Shown here piece by piece: positions 17,232-25,074 of a stretch of DNA of 64,000 bases (position 1 is the stretch's first letter; each line of letters opens with the position of its first letter). Source of the stretch: Mycobacterium sp. (GTDB lineage Bacteria; Actinomycetota; Actinomycetes; Mycobacteriales; Mycobacteriaceae); NCBI GenBank assembly GCA_020438845.1, contig JAGQTV010000052.1, positions 1 to 64,000 on the forward strand, given 5' to 3'. The translations under genes and the position numbers were made by a program. Below the pieces are notes generated by a model. That model saw nothing but the letters and a program-made list of their open reading frames with translations, did not search any database and was not told the origin of the DNA.

Positions 17232-18329
17232 ATGGACCAGGAGTGGACGAAACGGGCGGCCAGCGCCGAGGCCGCCGTCGCAAGACGGCACCTGCGCAAG
17301 CTCTGGCAGCTGCCCGGTACCCAGCTCGGCGTGGTGGCCTGGCCGCCCTCCCGCAAGGATCTGACGTTCGCCACCTGGCACTACTGGTGGCAGGCGCACC
17401 TACTGGACACCCTGGTCGATGCGGAGGTCCGCGACCCGCAGCGCCAGCGGGTGGAGAAGATTCGCCGGCAGATCCGCGGCATCCAGGCGCGCAACAACGG
17501 TCGGTGGACCAATAACTACTACGACGACATGGCCTGGCTGGCGTTGGCCCTGGAGCGCGCGGGCCGGCTGGTCGGGGTCGAGCACCGAAGGGCGTTGAAC
17601 ACCCTGGAGGCTCAATTGGTTCGAGCATGGGTGCCCGAAGACGGTGGCGGCATCCCGTGGCGCAAGCAGGACCAGTTCTTCAACGCTCCGGCCAATGGGC
17701 CGGCCGGGATCTTCCTGGCCCGGTACGGCGACCGGTTGCGCCGGGCCCAGCAGATGGCCGACTGGATCGACAGGATGCTGATCGACCCGGAAACCCACCT
17801 GGTGTTCGACGGAATCAAAGGCGGATCCCTGGTCCGCGCCCAGTACACCTACTGCCAGGGCGTAGTTGTCGGCTTGGAGACCGAATTGGCGGTGCGCACC
17901 GGCGAGGACCGCCACGGCCAACGGGTTCGCCGACTGGTTACCGCGATCGCAGCGGAGATGGCCCCCCACGGTGTCCTCAAGGGCGCCGGTGGCGGCGACG
18001 GCGGTCTGTTCGCCGGGATCACCGCGCGCTATCTTGCGCTGGCGGCCAACGAATTACCCGGGGACACCGATGAGGACTCCGACGCGCGCGAGACAGCCCG
18101 GGGGATCGTGCTCGCCTCCGCGGAAGCGGCGTGGCAGAACCGGCAGACCGTCGACGGGTTGCCCTTGTTCGGGGCGTTCTGGGAGCAGGAGGCTGAACTG
18201 CCGACCGCCCAAGGCTCCGCCGCCCGGATTTCCGACGGAGCCGTGATGGGTTCGACGGTGCCCGAACGCGATCTGTCCGTTCAGATTTCGGGATGGATGC
18301 TGATGGAGGCTGCGAACGCCGTCAGCTAG
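17232..18329 (+). CDS. GH76-family (alpha-1,6-mannanase-like) protein
   Basis: A 365-residue protein of the glycoside hydrolase 76 fold, orthologous to Rv0365c. The family's catalytic Asp pair is visible as Asp98-Asp99 in RWTNNYYDDMAWLALA; other GH76 features are NAPANGPAGIFLAR, DPETHLVFDG, YTYCQGVVVGLETEL and GGDGGLFAGITARYLA. GH76 enzymes cleave alpha-1,6-mannan backbones. There is no signal peptide, so it would act in the cytosol, unlike secreted fungal and Bacteroides relatives; its substrate in a mycobacterium (lipomannan-related?) is unproven. The ATG at 17232 was preferred over an upstream in-frame start that would overlap the methyltransferase gene. Confidence 0.86.
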   Translation: MDQEWTKRAASAEAAVARRHLRKLWQLPGTQLGVVAWPPSRKDLTFATWHYWWQAHLLDTLVDAEVRDPQRQRVEKIRRQIRGIQARNNGRWTNNYYDDMAWLALALERAGRLVGVEHRRALNTLEAQLVRAWVPEDGGGIPWRKQDQFFNAPANGPAGIFLARYGDRLRRAQQMADWIDRMLIDPETHLVFDGIKGGSLVRAQYTYCQGVVVGLETELAVRTGEDRHGQRVRRLVTAIAAEMAPHGVLKGAGGGDGGLFAGITARYLALAANELPGDTDEDSDARETARGIVLASAEAAWQNRQTVDGLPLFGAFWEQEAELPTAQGSAARISDGAVMGSTVPERDLSVQISGWMLMEAANAVS

Positions 18330-18390
18330 CGGTCGAGTCTGCTAGCTTCAGTGCCAGATCACGCGGCAACTACGAAGAGAAGGCGATTCG

Positions 18391-19062
18391 ATGGCAAGAG
18401 TCACGACGGCTGCTGGGGCCGCGGTTGCGGTGAGTATCGCGCTCGCTGGATGCACTCCCACAACCGAGCACGCGTCCACCGTCGCAGCGACCCCGCCGAC
18501 CATCTGGACGGGGGCGCCGGCGCCGGACGACCGCAGCGTGGGAACCCTGCACCAGTACATCGTGGACAACCAGATCGCCGAGGTGCCGTTCAAGCCGAAC
18601 GACCCGGGCACGCCCAAGGTCGACTTCCCGTTCCCTCCCGATTGGAGCCCGGCCGGCGACAGGACTCCCGATTGGGCTTACGGCGCCATCGTCTACGACA
18701 AGGCGAAAGATCCGGAGAACCCGCCCTTCATCGTGGCGATCGCCTCCAAGCTCACGGGCAACATTGATCCGGCCCAGGTTCTCAAATACGCCCCGGCCCA
18801 GCTGAACGAACTGCCGGATTTCAAGCCGTTCGGTCCACCGGAGAAGGACTCGCTCAGTGGTTTCCAGGCCATCGATTACACCGGCACCTATATGTGGGAA
18901 GGTCAGGCGCGTGCGGTCGGACAGCAGACCATCGTCGTTCCCGGTAAGGACGGCCTGTTCGTCTTTCAGTTGAACGGCGACGCGCCGAAGGGTGAGGAGC
19001 AGCCGGTGCTCGACGCCGCCAAGTTGATCATCGAACAGACCAAGATCACCCTCCCCGCCTGA
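18391..19062 (+). CDS. LpqN/LpqT-family lipoprotein
   Basis: A 223-residue exported lipoprotein. The N-terminus is a lipoprotein signal with lipobox SIALAGC, lipidated Cys21. The mature part has the Lpp-LpqN pattern: YIVDNQIAEVPFKPNDPG, then VDFPFPPDW, WAYGAIVYDKA, DYTGTYMWEG and QQTIVVPGKDGLFVFQLNGDAP, ending LIIEQTKITLPA. Family members in mycobacteria (LpqN, LpqT, Mtc28) are envelope proteins; LpqN has been linked to the MmpL3 mycolate pathway. The gene follows the GH76 gene by about 60 nt and precedes a small secreted protein gene on the same strand. Confidence 0.9.
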   Translation: MARVTTAAGAAVAVSIALAGCTPTTEHASTVAATPPTIWTGAPAPDDRSVGTLHQYIVDNQIAEVPFKPNDPGTPKVDFPFPPDWSPAGDRTPDWAYGAIVYDKAKDPENPPFIVAIASKLTGNIDPAQVLKYAPAQLNELPDFKPFGPPEKDSLSGFQAIDYTGTYMWEGQARAVGQQTIVVPGKDGLFVFQLNGDAPKGEEQPVLDAAKLIIEQTKITLPA

Positions 19063-19084
19063 TCGCCGAGACCGGAGACTCACT

Positions 19085-19372
19085 ATGAAAATCGGAACAA
19101 AGGCTTCTGGCGTGATGCTGGCGGCGACCTTCGGCGGGATTCTGATGTCGGCTCAGCTGGTGACGGCACCGTCGGCCCATGCCGCCTGCCCGGCCAGCAC
19201 GATCAATGACCCTCGCACCGGGATGTGCTGGCCGCAGTCGCAGACCACCCTGGGAATCTCGGGGCCGGGCGGCATATGCCTGCCTGGCCGTATCGGCCTG
19301 TGCCTCAGCGGTTTGCAGAACTCGCCGATCCCAGGCGCCACGTTGCTACCCCGCGGTAGTTCCTGGCCGTAA
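19085..19372 (+). CDS. Small secreted cysteine-containing protein
   Basis: A 95-residue protein with a Sec signal peptide (hydrophobic core SGVMLAATFGGILMSA, cleavage predicted after SAHA, residue 33). The mature 62 residues are Gly/Pro-rich with four cysteines (CPAS, GMCW, GGICL, GLCL) that could form two disulfides. No domain is recognised. It lies 22 nt downstream of the LpqN-type lipoprotein gene and is probably co-transcribed with it; a hairpin follows the stop codon. Short secreted proteins of this kind are common and mostly uncharacterised in mycobacteria. Confidence 0.8.
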   Translation: MKIGTKASGVMLAATFGGILMSAQLVTAPSAHAACPASTINDPRTGMCWPQSQTTLGISGPGGICLPGRIGLCLSGLQNSPIPGATLLPRGSSWP

Positions 19373-19389
19373 GCGAGCCGGTGGCTCGC
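19373..19389. terminator. Hairpin directly after the small secreted protein gene
   Basis: gcgagcc (19373-19379), loop ggt, ggctcgc (19383-19389): a 7-bp GC-rich stem touching the stop codon. A second, 12-nt perfect palindrome (ggcaccggtgcc, 19397-19408) follows. Together they separate this gene from the convergent mscS gene. Confidence 0.6.
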
Positions 19390-19482
19390 CGGTTACGGCA
19401 CCGGTGCCACACCCGGCAGACGGTCAACTCGGATTTTTCGGGTTGCCGGGGGAAGCCTTGGTCCCGTAATGCGGTGGTGCCA

Positions 19483-20460
19483 TCACGGTCTCTGGGGGTT
19501 GTCGTTCTCGATCTGCAGTCTGGGAAGCCTGACGATGTCATAGGTGGCGGACGCTACAGCGATCCCGGCGGCGTCCAGGCCAGACAGGATGTCGCGTGAC
19601 ATTCTGTCCTTGATCTCTCGGATGCCGCGGTGAGGTACAACGAAACGCAGCGACAGTTCGAGCCAATTGTCGGTGATCCGCCAGTACACGGCGGGGGTGA
19701 GGGACGCATCCGACAGGGCAAACCGGGCCTGCATGTTGGCCAGTGCTCGGTCGGCGACTGCGTCGTCGACCACAGCATGAGCCCTTGCGGCGGCAAGCAG
19801 AATCCGTTCGGCCTCGGCACGGTCGGCGGTGTAGGTGATGGGCAGCGCGATTTCTTCCCACAGATAAGGAAATTCCCGCGTGTAGTTGTAAACGGGTTCT
19901 TTGAAGATCACGCCGTTGGTGACTGTCACGATTCGTCCGGTGTATTGGCGTGAGTTGACCCAAATAGTCTTGTCGCCGGTGGTCGGTGGCTGGCCCATCT
20001 CCATAATCGTTGTTTTCAGAAAGCCGAGGCGCACGACGTCGCCACGGACACCCCCCAGCGTGATGCGGTCGCCAACGTTGAAAGTGCCCCCGCGCAGGAT
20101 GACGAAGTAGGCCGCCAGGGAGGTAATCACCTGCTGCAGGGCGAAGGCCACGCCCGCACTGAGCAACCCCATCCCCACAGCAATGTTGGTTGTTGGGGTC
20201 ACCCAAATCGAGAAGATGCCGATGACCAATATGACGGCGGACGCTAGCTGGATGACCTGGCCAGTCCAGAACCTACGGGGGTCGGCGACTTGGCCACGAA
20301 GAAGATGCCGGCCTATGCCGAGCGCGAGTCGGCGCAGGACGGCGAGGATGAGGATGAGGATGATGGAAAAGGCCAGCTTGATGGCGGTGGTGGCGTTAAC
20401 CCCAACCAGGGTGACTCCGAAGATCCGAACACCGTCGGCCAGCGTGGAGTGGGTCATCAC
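19483..20460 (-). CDS. MscS-family mechanosensitive channel
   Basis: A 325-residue membrane protein. Three or so N-terminal transmembrane segments (AIKLAFSIILILILAVL, GQVIQLASAVILVIGIFSIWV, and the pore helix MGLLSAGVAFALQQVITSLAAYFVIL) are followed by the MscS beta domain, recognisable from GGTFNVGDRITLGGVRGDVVRLG and TTIMEM, and a mixed alpha/beta C-terminal domain. It is a small-conductance type channel that would release solutes on osmotic downshift. It stands alone on the minus strand, with about 200 bases of unassigned sequence between it and dedA upstream. Confidence 0.92.
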   Translation of the reverse strand: MMTHSTLADGVRIFGVTLVGVNATTAIKLAFSIILILILAVLRRLALGIGRHLLRGQVADPRRFWTGQVIQLASAVILVIGIFSIWVTPTTNIAVGMGLLSAGVAFALQQVITSLAAYFVILRGGTFNVGDRITLGGVRGDVVRLGFLKTTIMEMGQPPTTGDKTIWVNSRQYTGRIVTVTNGVIFKEPVYNYTREFPYLWEEIALPITYTADRAEAERILLAAARAHAVVDDAVADRALANMQARFALSDASLTPAVYWRITDNWLELSLRFVVPHRGIREIKDRMSRDILSGLDAAGIAVASATYDIVRLPRLQIENDNPQRP

Positions 20461-20657
20461 GCTATGCCCGGCTTCATATTGTGTTGCGTGATACGTGGAG
20501 TTCCCGCGACGTCATCGCGAGGGGTGATCGCACGGATGAGCATCTGTCGAGGCTAACTCCCGACGAGGCCGAACTCGGCCGTGCCGACCACGATTTCCTC
20601 GTCAATGGCCTCGTTCGCTCCGGCCATCGCCGCAATTGGGAGTGGATCGCGCCGTGT

Positions 20658-21350
20658 TCAGCCCTCGTCGGGCATCGCATTGCGCCGACGAAGCAGGTTT
20701 CTGCCGACGGTGATCACCCCCGGCAGGATCGACAGGAACACGATCAGCAGGATCATCAGTTCCAGGTGGCCCTTGACGAACGGGACGTTGCCCAGGAAGT
20801 AACCCAGCAGGGTGACTCCGGCACCCCACAGGATGCCGCCGACGATGTCGAATCCGAGGAAAACCGGGTAGCGCATGTAGGAGACCCCCGCGAGCACCGG
20901 GGTGAAGGTACGCACGATCGGCACGAACCTGGCCAGGATGATCGTCTTGGCGCCGTGCCGCTCGAAGAAGGCGTGCGATTCAGTCACGTAGTGCTTCTTG
21001 AAGAGCCTGGAGTCTTCCTTGTCGAAGAGTGCCGGGCCGATCCGTCTGCCGATGAAATACGCGCACTGATCACCCAGTACCGCCACCACTGCGACGCACA
21101 CGACCAGCACCCCGATGTTGACCGGCGGGTTGGGTGCCGCCGCCAGTAAGCCACCGGTGAACAACAGCGAGTCGCCTGGGAGCAGCGGAAACAGCAGGCC
21201 GGTCTCGATGAAGACGATGAGCAGGATGCCCGGCAGCACCGCCGAGGCGAACGGGCCGCCCTCGCCGAGCCAGTACATCGGGTCCATGATGTGTGGCAGC
21301 GCCAGCACGGGGTCGATGATGTGTGGCAGGGCCAGCACGGTAGTGGTCAT
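20658..21350 (-). CDS. DedA-family membrane protein
   Basis: A 230-residue VTT/DedA-domain membrane protein (ortholog Rv0364), a family linked to lipid-carrier recycling and membrane homeostasis. Signatures: FIETGLLFPLLPGDSLLFTGGLLA, GDQCAYFIGRRIGPALF, FFERHGAKTIILARFVPIVRTFTPVLAGVSYM and FDIVGGILWG, with four to five hydrophobic helices. The N-terminus contains a ten-residue duplication (VLALPHIIDP / VLALPHIMDP) encoded by a 30-nt tandem repeat, which is not in the M. tuberculosis protein as I recall it. It is divergent from fba, with 71 nt between start codons. Confidence 0.93.
   Translation of the reverse strand: MTTTVLALPHIIDPVLALPHIMDPMYWLGEGGPFASAVLPGILLIVFIETGLLFPLLPGDSLLFTGGLLAAAPNPPVNIGVLVVCVAVVAVLGDQCAYFIGRRIGPALFDKEDSRLFKKHYVTESHAFFERHGAKTIILARFVPIVRTFTPVLAGVSYMRYPVFLGFDIVGGILWGAGVTLLGYFLGNVPFVKGHLELMILLIVFLSILPGVITVGRNLLRRRNAMPDEG
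21281..21340 (-). repeat. 30-nt tandem duplication in the 5' end of dedA
   Basis: Bases 21281-21310 and 21311-21340 are 30-mers that differ at two positions; each contains atgatgtgtggcag. They encode two copies of a ten-residue block just after the start codon, in frame. Confidence 0.93.
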
Positions 21351-21421
21351 GAGCCCCCAAGATACCGGTGCGGTTTGACATACTGCCTCACAGACGCACC
21401 CGCTAATCGAGAGGACGTTCC

Positions 21422-22459
21422 ATGCCCATCGCCACCCCCGAGGTCTACGCGGAGATGCTGAACCACGCCAAGGAGCATGCCTTCGCGTTCCCGGCGATCA
21501 ACTGCACCTCCTCAGAGACCATCAACGCCGCGATCAAGGGATTCGCCGATGCGGGCAGCGACGGGATCATCCAATTCTCAACCGGCGGAGCGGAATTCGG
21601 CTCCGGCCTGGGTGTCAAAGACATGGTCACCGGGGCTGTCGCCCTGGCTGAGTTCGCCCACGTGATCGCCGACAGGTACCCGATCACCGTCGCCCTGCAC
21701 ACCGACCACTGCCCCAAGGACAAGCTCGACACCTACGTCCGTCCGCTGCTGGCCATCTCCGCTGAGCGGGTGGCCGCCGGTCGCGACCCGTTGTTCCAGT
21801 CGCACATGTGGGACGGCTCGGCGGTGCCCATCACCGAGAACCTGGCCATAGCGCAGGAACTGTTGGCCAAGGCTGCAGCCGCGAAGATCATCCTCGAGGT
21901 CGAGATCGGCGTGGTCGGCGGCGAGGAGGACGGCGTCGAGGCCGAGATCAACGACAAGCTCTACACCAGCCCGGCCGACTTCGAGAAGACTGTCGAAGCG
22001 CTCGGGGTCGGTGAGAACGGCCGCTACCTGCTGGCTGCGACGTTCGGCAACGTCCACGGCGTCTACAAGCCGGGGAACGTGGTTCTCAAACCGGAAGTGC
22101 TCGCCGAGGGGCAGCGGGTCGCCTCAACCAAGCTCGGCCTGGCAGAGGGCTCCAAGCCCTTCGACTTCGTCTTCCACGGCGGGTCGGGTTCGTTGAAGTC
22201 CGAGATCGAGGACTCGCTGCGCTACGGCGTGGTGAAGATGAACGTCGACACCGACACCCAGTACGCCTTCACCCGGCCGATCGTGGGGCATATGTTCACC
22301 AACTACGACGGTGTGCTGAAGGTCGACGGTGAGGTGGGCAACAAGAAGGTCTACGACCCGCGTTCCTACATGAAGAAGGCGGAGGCGTCGATGACCGATC
22401 GGGTCATCGAGGCCTGCAACGACCTGCGCAGCGCGGGCCGAAGCGTTTCAGTCAGCTGA
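21422..22459 (+). CDS. fba: Fructose-bisphosphate aldolase, class II
   Basis: The zinc-dependent aldolase of glycolysis and gluconeogenesis, 345 residues. Class II hallmarks: FPAINCTSSETINAA, YPITVALHTDHCPKDKLD (zinc His and catalytic Asp), EVEIGVVGGEEDGVEAEI, LAATFGNVHGVYKPGNV (zinc His), FVFHGGSGS (zinc His and phosphate loop) and VKMNVDTDTQYAF. A ribosome site (gagagga) precedes the ATG. The gene converges on its neighbour with only 5 bases between stop codons. The M. tuberculosis ortholog (Rv0363c) is a conserved essential enzyme in the same neighbourhood. Confidence 0.97.
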   Translation: MPIATPEVYAEMLNHAKEHAFAFPAINCTSSETINAAIKGFADAGSDGIIQFSTGGAEFGSGLGVKDMVTGAVALAEFAHVIADRYPITVALHTDHCPKDKLDTYVRPLLAISAERVAAGRDPLFQSHMWDGSAVPITENLAIAQELLAKAAAAKIILEVEIGVVGGEEDGVEAEINDKLYTSPADFEKTVEALGVGENGRYLLAATFGNVHGVYKPGNVVLKPEVLAEGQRVASTKLGLAEGSKPFDFVFHGGSGSLKSEIEDSLRYGVVKMNVDTDTQYAFTRPIVGHMFTNYDGVLKVDGEVGNKKVYDPRSYMKKAEASMTDRVIEACNDLRSAGRSVSVS

Positions 22460-22464
22460 CACGG

Positions 22465-23175
22465 TCAGGACGACTGGCAGATCTTCCACTGGTTGTCGCG
22501 CAACTGCAGGTCGAAGCTGCGGGTGGACGTGGTGGTCGGCTCGAATGCCATGTACGACGACACGTTCGCCTCGGCGTGGGTGCCGTTGACCACCACCTGG
22601 TCGACGCTGGCAACCACCGGATACTGCTTGGCCGCCATGATCTTGGAATAGGTATCCGTCCAGGTGCTGTCGTCGTACTTGACGTAGTTGTCATGAAGCT
22701 GTCCGCAGGTGACATCGCGGAGTGTCGCGAGATCGCCGTTGCGTACCGCTGAGTCGAAGGTCTCGATGGCGGAGCGCACCGCTTGTTGCTGTGCTGCGCG
22801 TTCGGCGTGTCGCTTGTACATCACACCGCCGACGACGCCCGCGACCAGGAGGACGGCGACGAGCACGCCGATCACCAACCGCCAGATCGGCCGCCGGCGC
22901 CGGTGTCCCGGGATGGCACGGGGCGCTGGACGGCGATGGAAACCGCGTGTGATGACTTCCGTCGGAGACCCGCTGTCATCCGGAACCCGGTCGATGATCT
23001 GCGTCGAACCGGCATCGAAACCGGGTGCGGTGTAGCGGCGCGCGCCCGTGCCGGGGTCCCCCAATTCGCCGACGGGGATGTCGATCACCTCGGTGATCGG
23101 ATCGCTGTCGTCGATCGGTTTGCTGTCGTCGGCCCCGGGTGCTTCCCCGAGATCGGCGGGGTCTATCCCGGACAT
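22465..23175 (-). CDS. Single-pass membrane protein, Rv0361-like
   Basis: A 236-residue protein with a disordered acidic N-terminal half (about 1-90, many Asp/Pro), a basic stop-transfer (HRRRRP), one transmembrane helix (about 97-119) and an extracytoplasmic domain of about 115 residues. That domain begins with a helix (QQQAVRSAIETFDSAVRNGDLATLRDVTCG) and ends in strands with a Cys pair (TCGQ...KICQSS), the NTF2-like/DUF4878 pattern seen in several mycobacterial envelope proteins. The protein encoded at 43897-44331 has the same arrangement. Function is unknown; a sensory or scaffold role in the envelope is possible. Confidence 0.88.
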   Translation of the reverse strand: MSGIDPADLGEAPGADDSKPIDDSDPITEVIDIPVGELGDPGTGARRYTAPGFDAGSTQIIDRVPDDSGSPTEVITRGFHRRPAPRAIPGHRRRRPIWRLVIGVLVAVLLVAGVVGGVMYKRHAERAAQQQAVRSAIETFDSAVRNGDLATLRDVTCGQLHDNYVKYDDSTWTDTYSKIMAAKQYPVVASVDQVVVNGTHAEANVSSYMAFEPTTTSTRSFDLQLRDNQWKICQSS

Positions 23176-23439
23176 GCCATCGACCCTAACGCTTGAGGAC
23201 GGCTAGGGCGTGTCTCAAAACCGTTTGAGCCGGCGGCAAATCGCGTCGAGGACGCTTTCACCGCGTAGTTCGAGGTCAGGTGAGCACCCCGCGGTTGGGA
23301 TCGCATCCCAGGTGCCGTTCCAGGGCGCCTTGGCGCCGAGCGCGCGCTCTTAAGCTCAGGAACCCGATACCGAGGACCTGCGCGGCGCACATCTCTAGTG
23401 TTCCTCCCTAAACCGTGGTTTCAGGCTGGAGGATCGACG

Positions 23440-24360
23440 ATGGCACTGCCGGGCTGGTTGGCAACGGCAGCGGGCCTGTTGCTTTTTCTGACTCGCTATC
23501 TGCGTATCTCGAACCAAGCGGCGATCATTGCGGCGACTTTCGCCCATCTGGCCCCCGTGTCCATGTTCATCGGGGCCGTCCTTCTGGCTCTGGGCGGGAA
23601 CCCCGGGGCTCTCGTCGCCATTGCGCTAACGACGGTTGCCGTTGCCGCCGAGCTCCGGCCCTGGTTGCACCGCCGCGACCGGGGCGCGCCGCTACTGCGC
23701 GTGCTGACACTCAATGTCTGGCTCGGGCAGGGAGACCCCAAGGCGATCCTCGAGCTAGCTCGTGGGCAGAACGCAGACGTCATCGCGTTGCAGGAGACCA
23801 CCGAGGAATTCGTCGAGGCAATACGTGGCACGGGAATCGACGCCGATTACCCCCATTCGCTTCTCGCGCCCGGGCCTAACTGGCGGGGCGTGACGGTATG
23901 GAGTCGGTTCCCCCTACGCGATCCGCTTATCACCGAGCACGGAAACATGTATCGGGTCGAGGCCGTGGCGCAGGTGGGCCTACAGGAGCAGGTCGACGAC
24001 CCGGTCATTGCGTCCCTGCATCTGCACGCGCCGTGGCCGGGCGCCCCCGGGGAGTGGGTCGACGACCTAATGGGGGTCAGCGATCAACTACGCGATGACG
24101 AGCGACCACTGATCCTCGCCGGTGATTACAACGCCACTTGGGATCACGCGTACTTCCGTCGCGTACTGCGCGATGCGACGGATGCCACAGTCGCGGCAGG
24201 TGCTTGGACGACGCGGACCTGGCCCACACACCTGCACATTCCTTGCGTCATTGCTATCGATCACGTTCTGCTGAAACGCCTTTCGGCGTCGAAGGTGACG
24301 TCACACGTCGTTTCCGGCGCCGACCACCGCGCACTGGTCGCAACAATCACTCGCCCGTAG
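23440..24360 (+). CDS. Endonuclease/exonuclease/phosphatase-family membrane hydrolase
   Basis: A 306-residue EEP-superfamily protein. Three hydrophobic N-terminal segments (LATAAGLLLFLTRYL, AAIIAATFAHLAPVSMFIG, GALVAIALTTVAVAAEL) anchor a metal-dependent phosphodiesterase domain carrying all expected motifs: LTLNVWLG (metal Asn), IALQET (metal Glu), IASLHLHAPW (His), LAGDYNATWDH (Asp/Asn), and AIDHVLL plus GADHRAL (catalytic Asp-His). The ATG at 23440 is preferred over an upstream GTG at 23398 because ggagga sits 6-7 nt before it. The domain probably faces outside. DNA, phospholipid headgroups or sphingomyelin are conceivable substrates. M. tuberculosis appears to lack it at this position. 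Confidence 0.88.
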   Translation: MALPGWLATAAGLLLFLTRYLRISNQAAIIAATFAHLAPVSMFIGAVLLALGGNPGALVAIALTTVAVAAELRPWLHRRDRGAPLLRVLTLNVWLGQGDPKAILELARGQNADVIALQETTEEFVEAIRGTGIDADYPHSLLAPGPNWRGVTVWSRFPLRDPLITEHGNMYRVEAVAQVGLQEQVDDPVIASLHLHAPWPGAPGEWVDDLMGVSDQLRDDERPLILAGDYNATWDHAYFRRVLRDATDATVAAGAWTTRTWPTHLHIPCVIAIDHVLLKRLSASKVTSHVVSGADHRALVATITRP

Positions 24361-24489
24361 CCCGCGACGTCTTCGAACGCGGCTCCCGGCGCTCTTGCCT
24401 CCACGGAAATTGGGCTCCTCCGGGATTTGGCTCTCCGGATGCCGCCCTCGGGATTCGGTCCTGAGAATGGGGCGTGCAAAATAAGGCAC

Positions 24490-24906
24490 ATGACATCGTT
24501 CGGCGATCTGCTCGGCCCACCGCCCGTGCTGCTGCCCGGCGACCCCGATGCTGAAGCCGATCTCGCGGCGGGCGAGAGCCCGGCCATGGTCGCGGCAGCA
24601 CATCCGTCGGCGTCGGTGGCCTGGGCTTGCCTGGCGGAGGACGCCCTGGACTCGGACAAGGCGATCACTGCTTACGCCTACGCTCGAACCGGCTACCACC
24701 GGGGCCTTGACCAACTGCGCCGGAGTGGCTGGCGCGGGTTCGGTCCGGTGCCCTACAGTCACGTGCCCAACCGGGGCTTCCTCCGGTGCGTGGCGGCGTT
24801 GGCGCGTGCCGCGGATGCCATCGGCGAGACCGACGAGTTCGCCCGCTGCTGCGATCTGCTCGACGACTGTGACCCGGGCGCTCGGGCCGAGCTCGGCTTG
24901 AGCTGA
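24490..24906 (+). CDS. DUF3151 protein (Rv0360c-like)
   Basis: A 138-residue soluble actinobacterial protein of the DUF3151 family with very high conservation: SFGDLLGPPPVLLPGDPDA, ESPAMVAAAHPSASVAWA, AYAYARTGYHRGLDQLRRSGW, GPVPYSHVPNRGFLRCVAALARAAD and a terminal DLLDDCDPGARAEL. It looks all-helical and TPR-like. The function is not known. The ATG at 24490 fits the conserved N-terminus; the in-frame sequence upstream is not conserved. Orthologs lie next to the site-2 protease gene in M. tuberculosis, whereas here two extra genes separate them. Confidence 0.9.
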   Translation: MTSFGDLLGPPPVLLPGDPDAEADLAAGESPAMVAAAHPSASVAWACLAEDALDSDKAITAYAYARTGYHRGLDQLRRSGWRGFGPVPYSHVPNRGFLRCVAALARAADAIGETDEFARCCDLLDDCDPGARAELGLS

Positions 24907-25074
24907 GGGCTTCCCGCAAAGACGGCGGTTGCCGGGGGCTAAACACGCAAACCTTAGGGTTCCGACATGGGGCTCGAAAGCGCCGATTTACGATCCACTT
25001 TCCACATTCAGGGAATTAGGGTTACGGTACTAGCAACCTTCCCTTGATTTGCTGACGACTCGATCGGAGAGACG

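Noticed and set aside
20461-20657. Possible short gene between mscS and dedA (open on both strands)
   Set aside because: Frames run into dedA antisense, have no ribosome site or recognisable domain; I see nothing definite in these 197 bases, though a decayed gene is possible.
23176-23439. Small genes or RNA in the 264-nt gap before the EEP hydrolase
   Set aside because: Short frames here are Arg-rich and unsupported; no tRNA-like or riboswitch structure was recognised.
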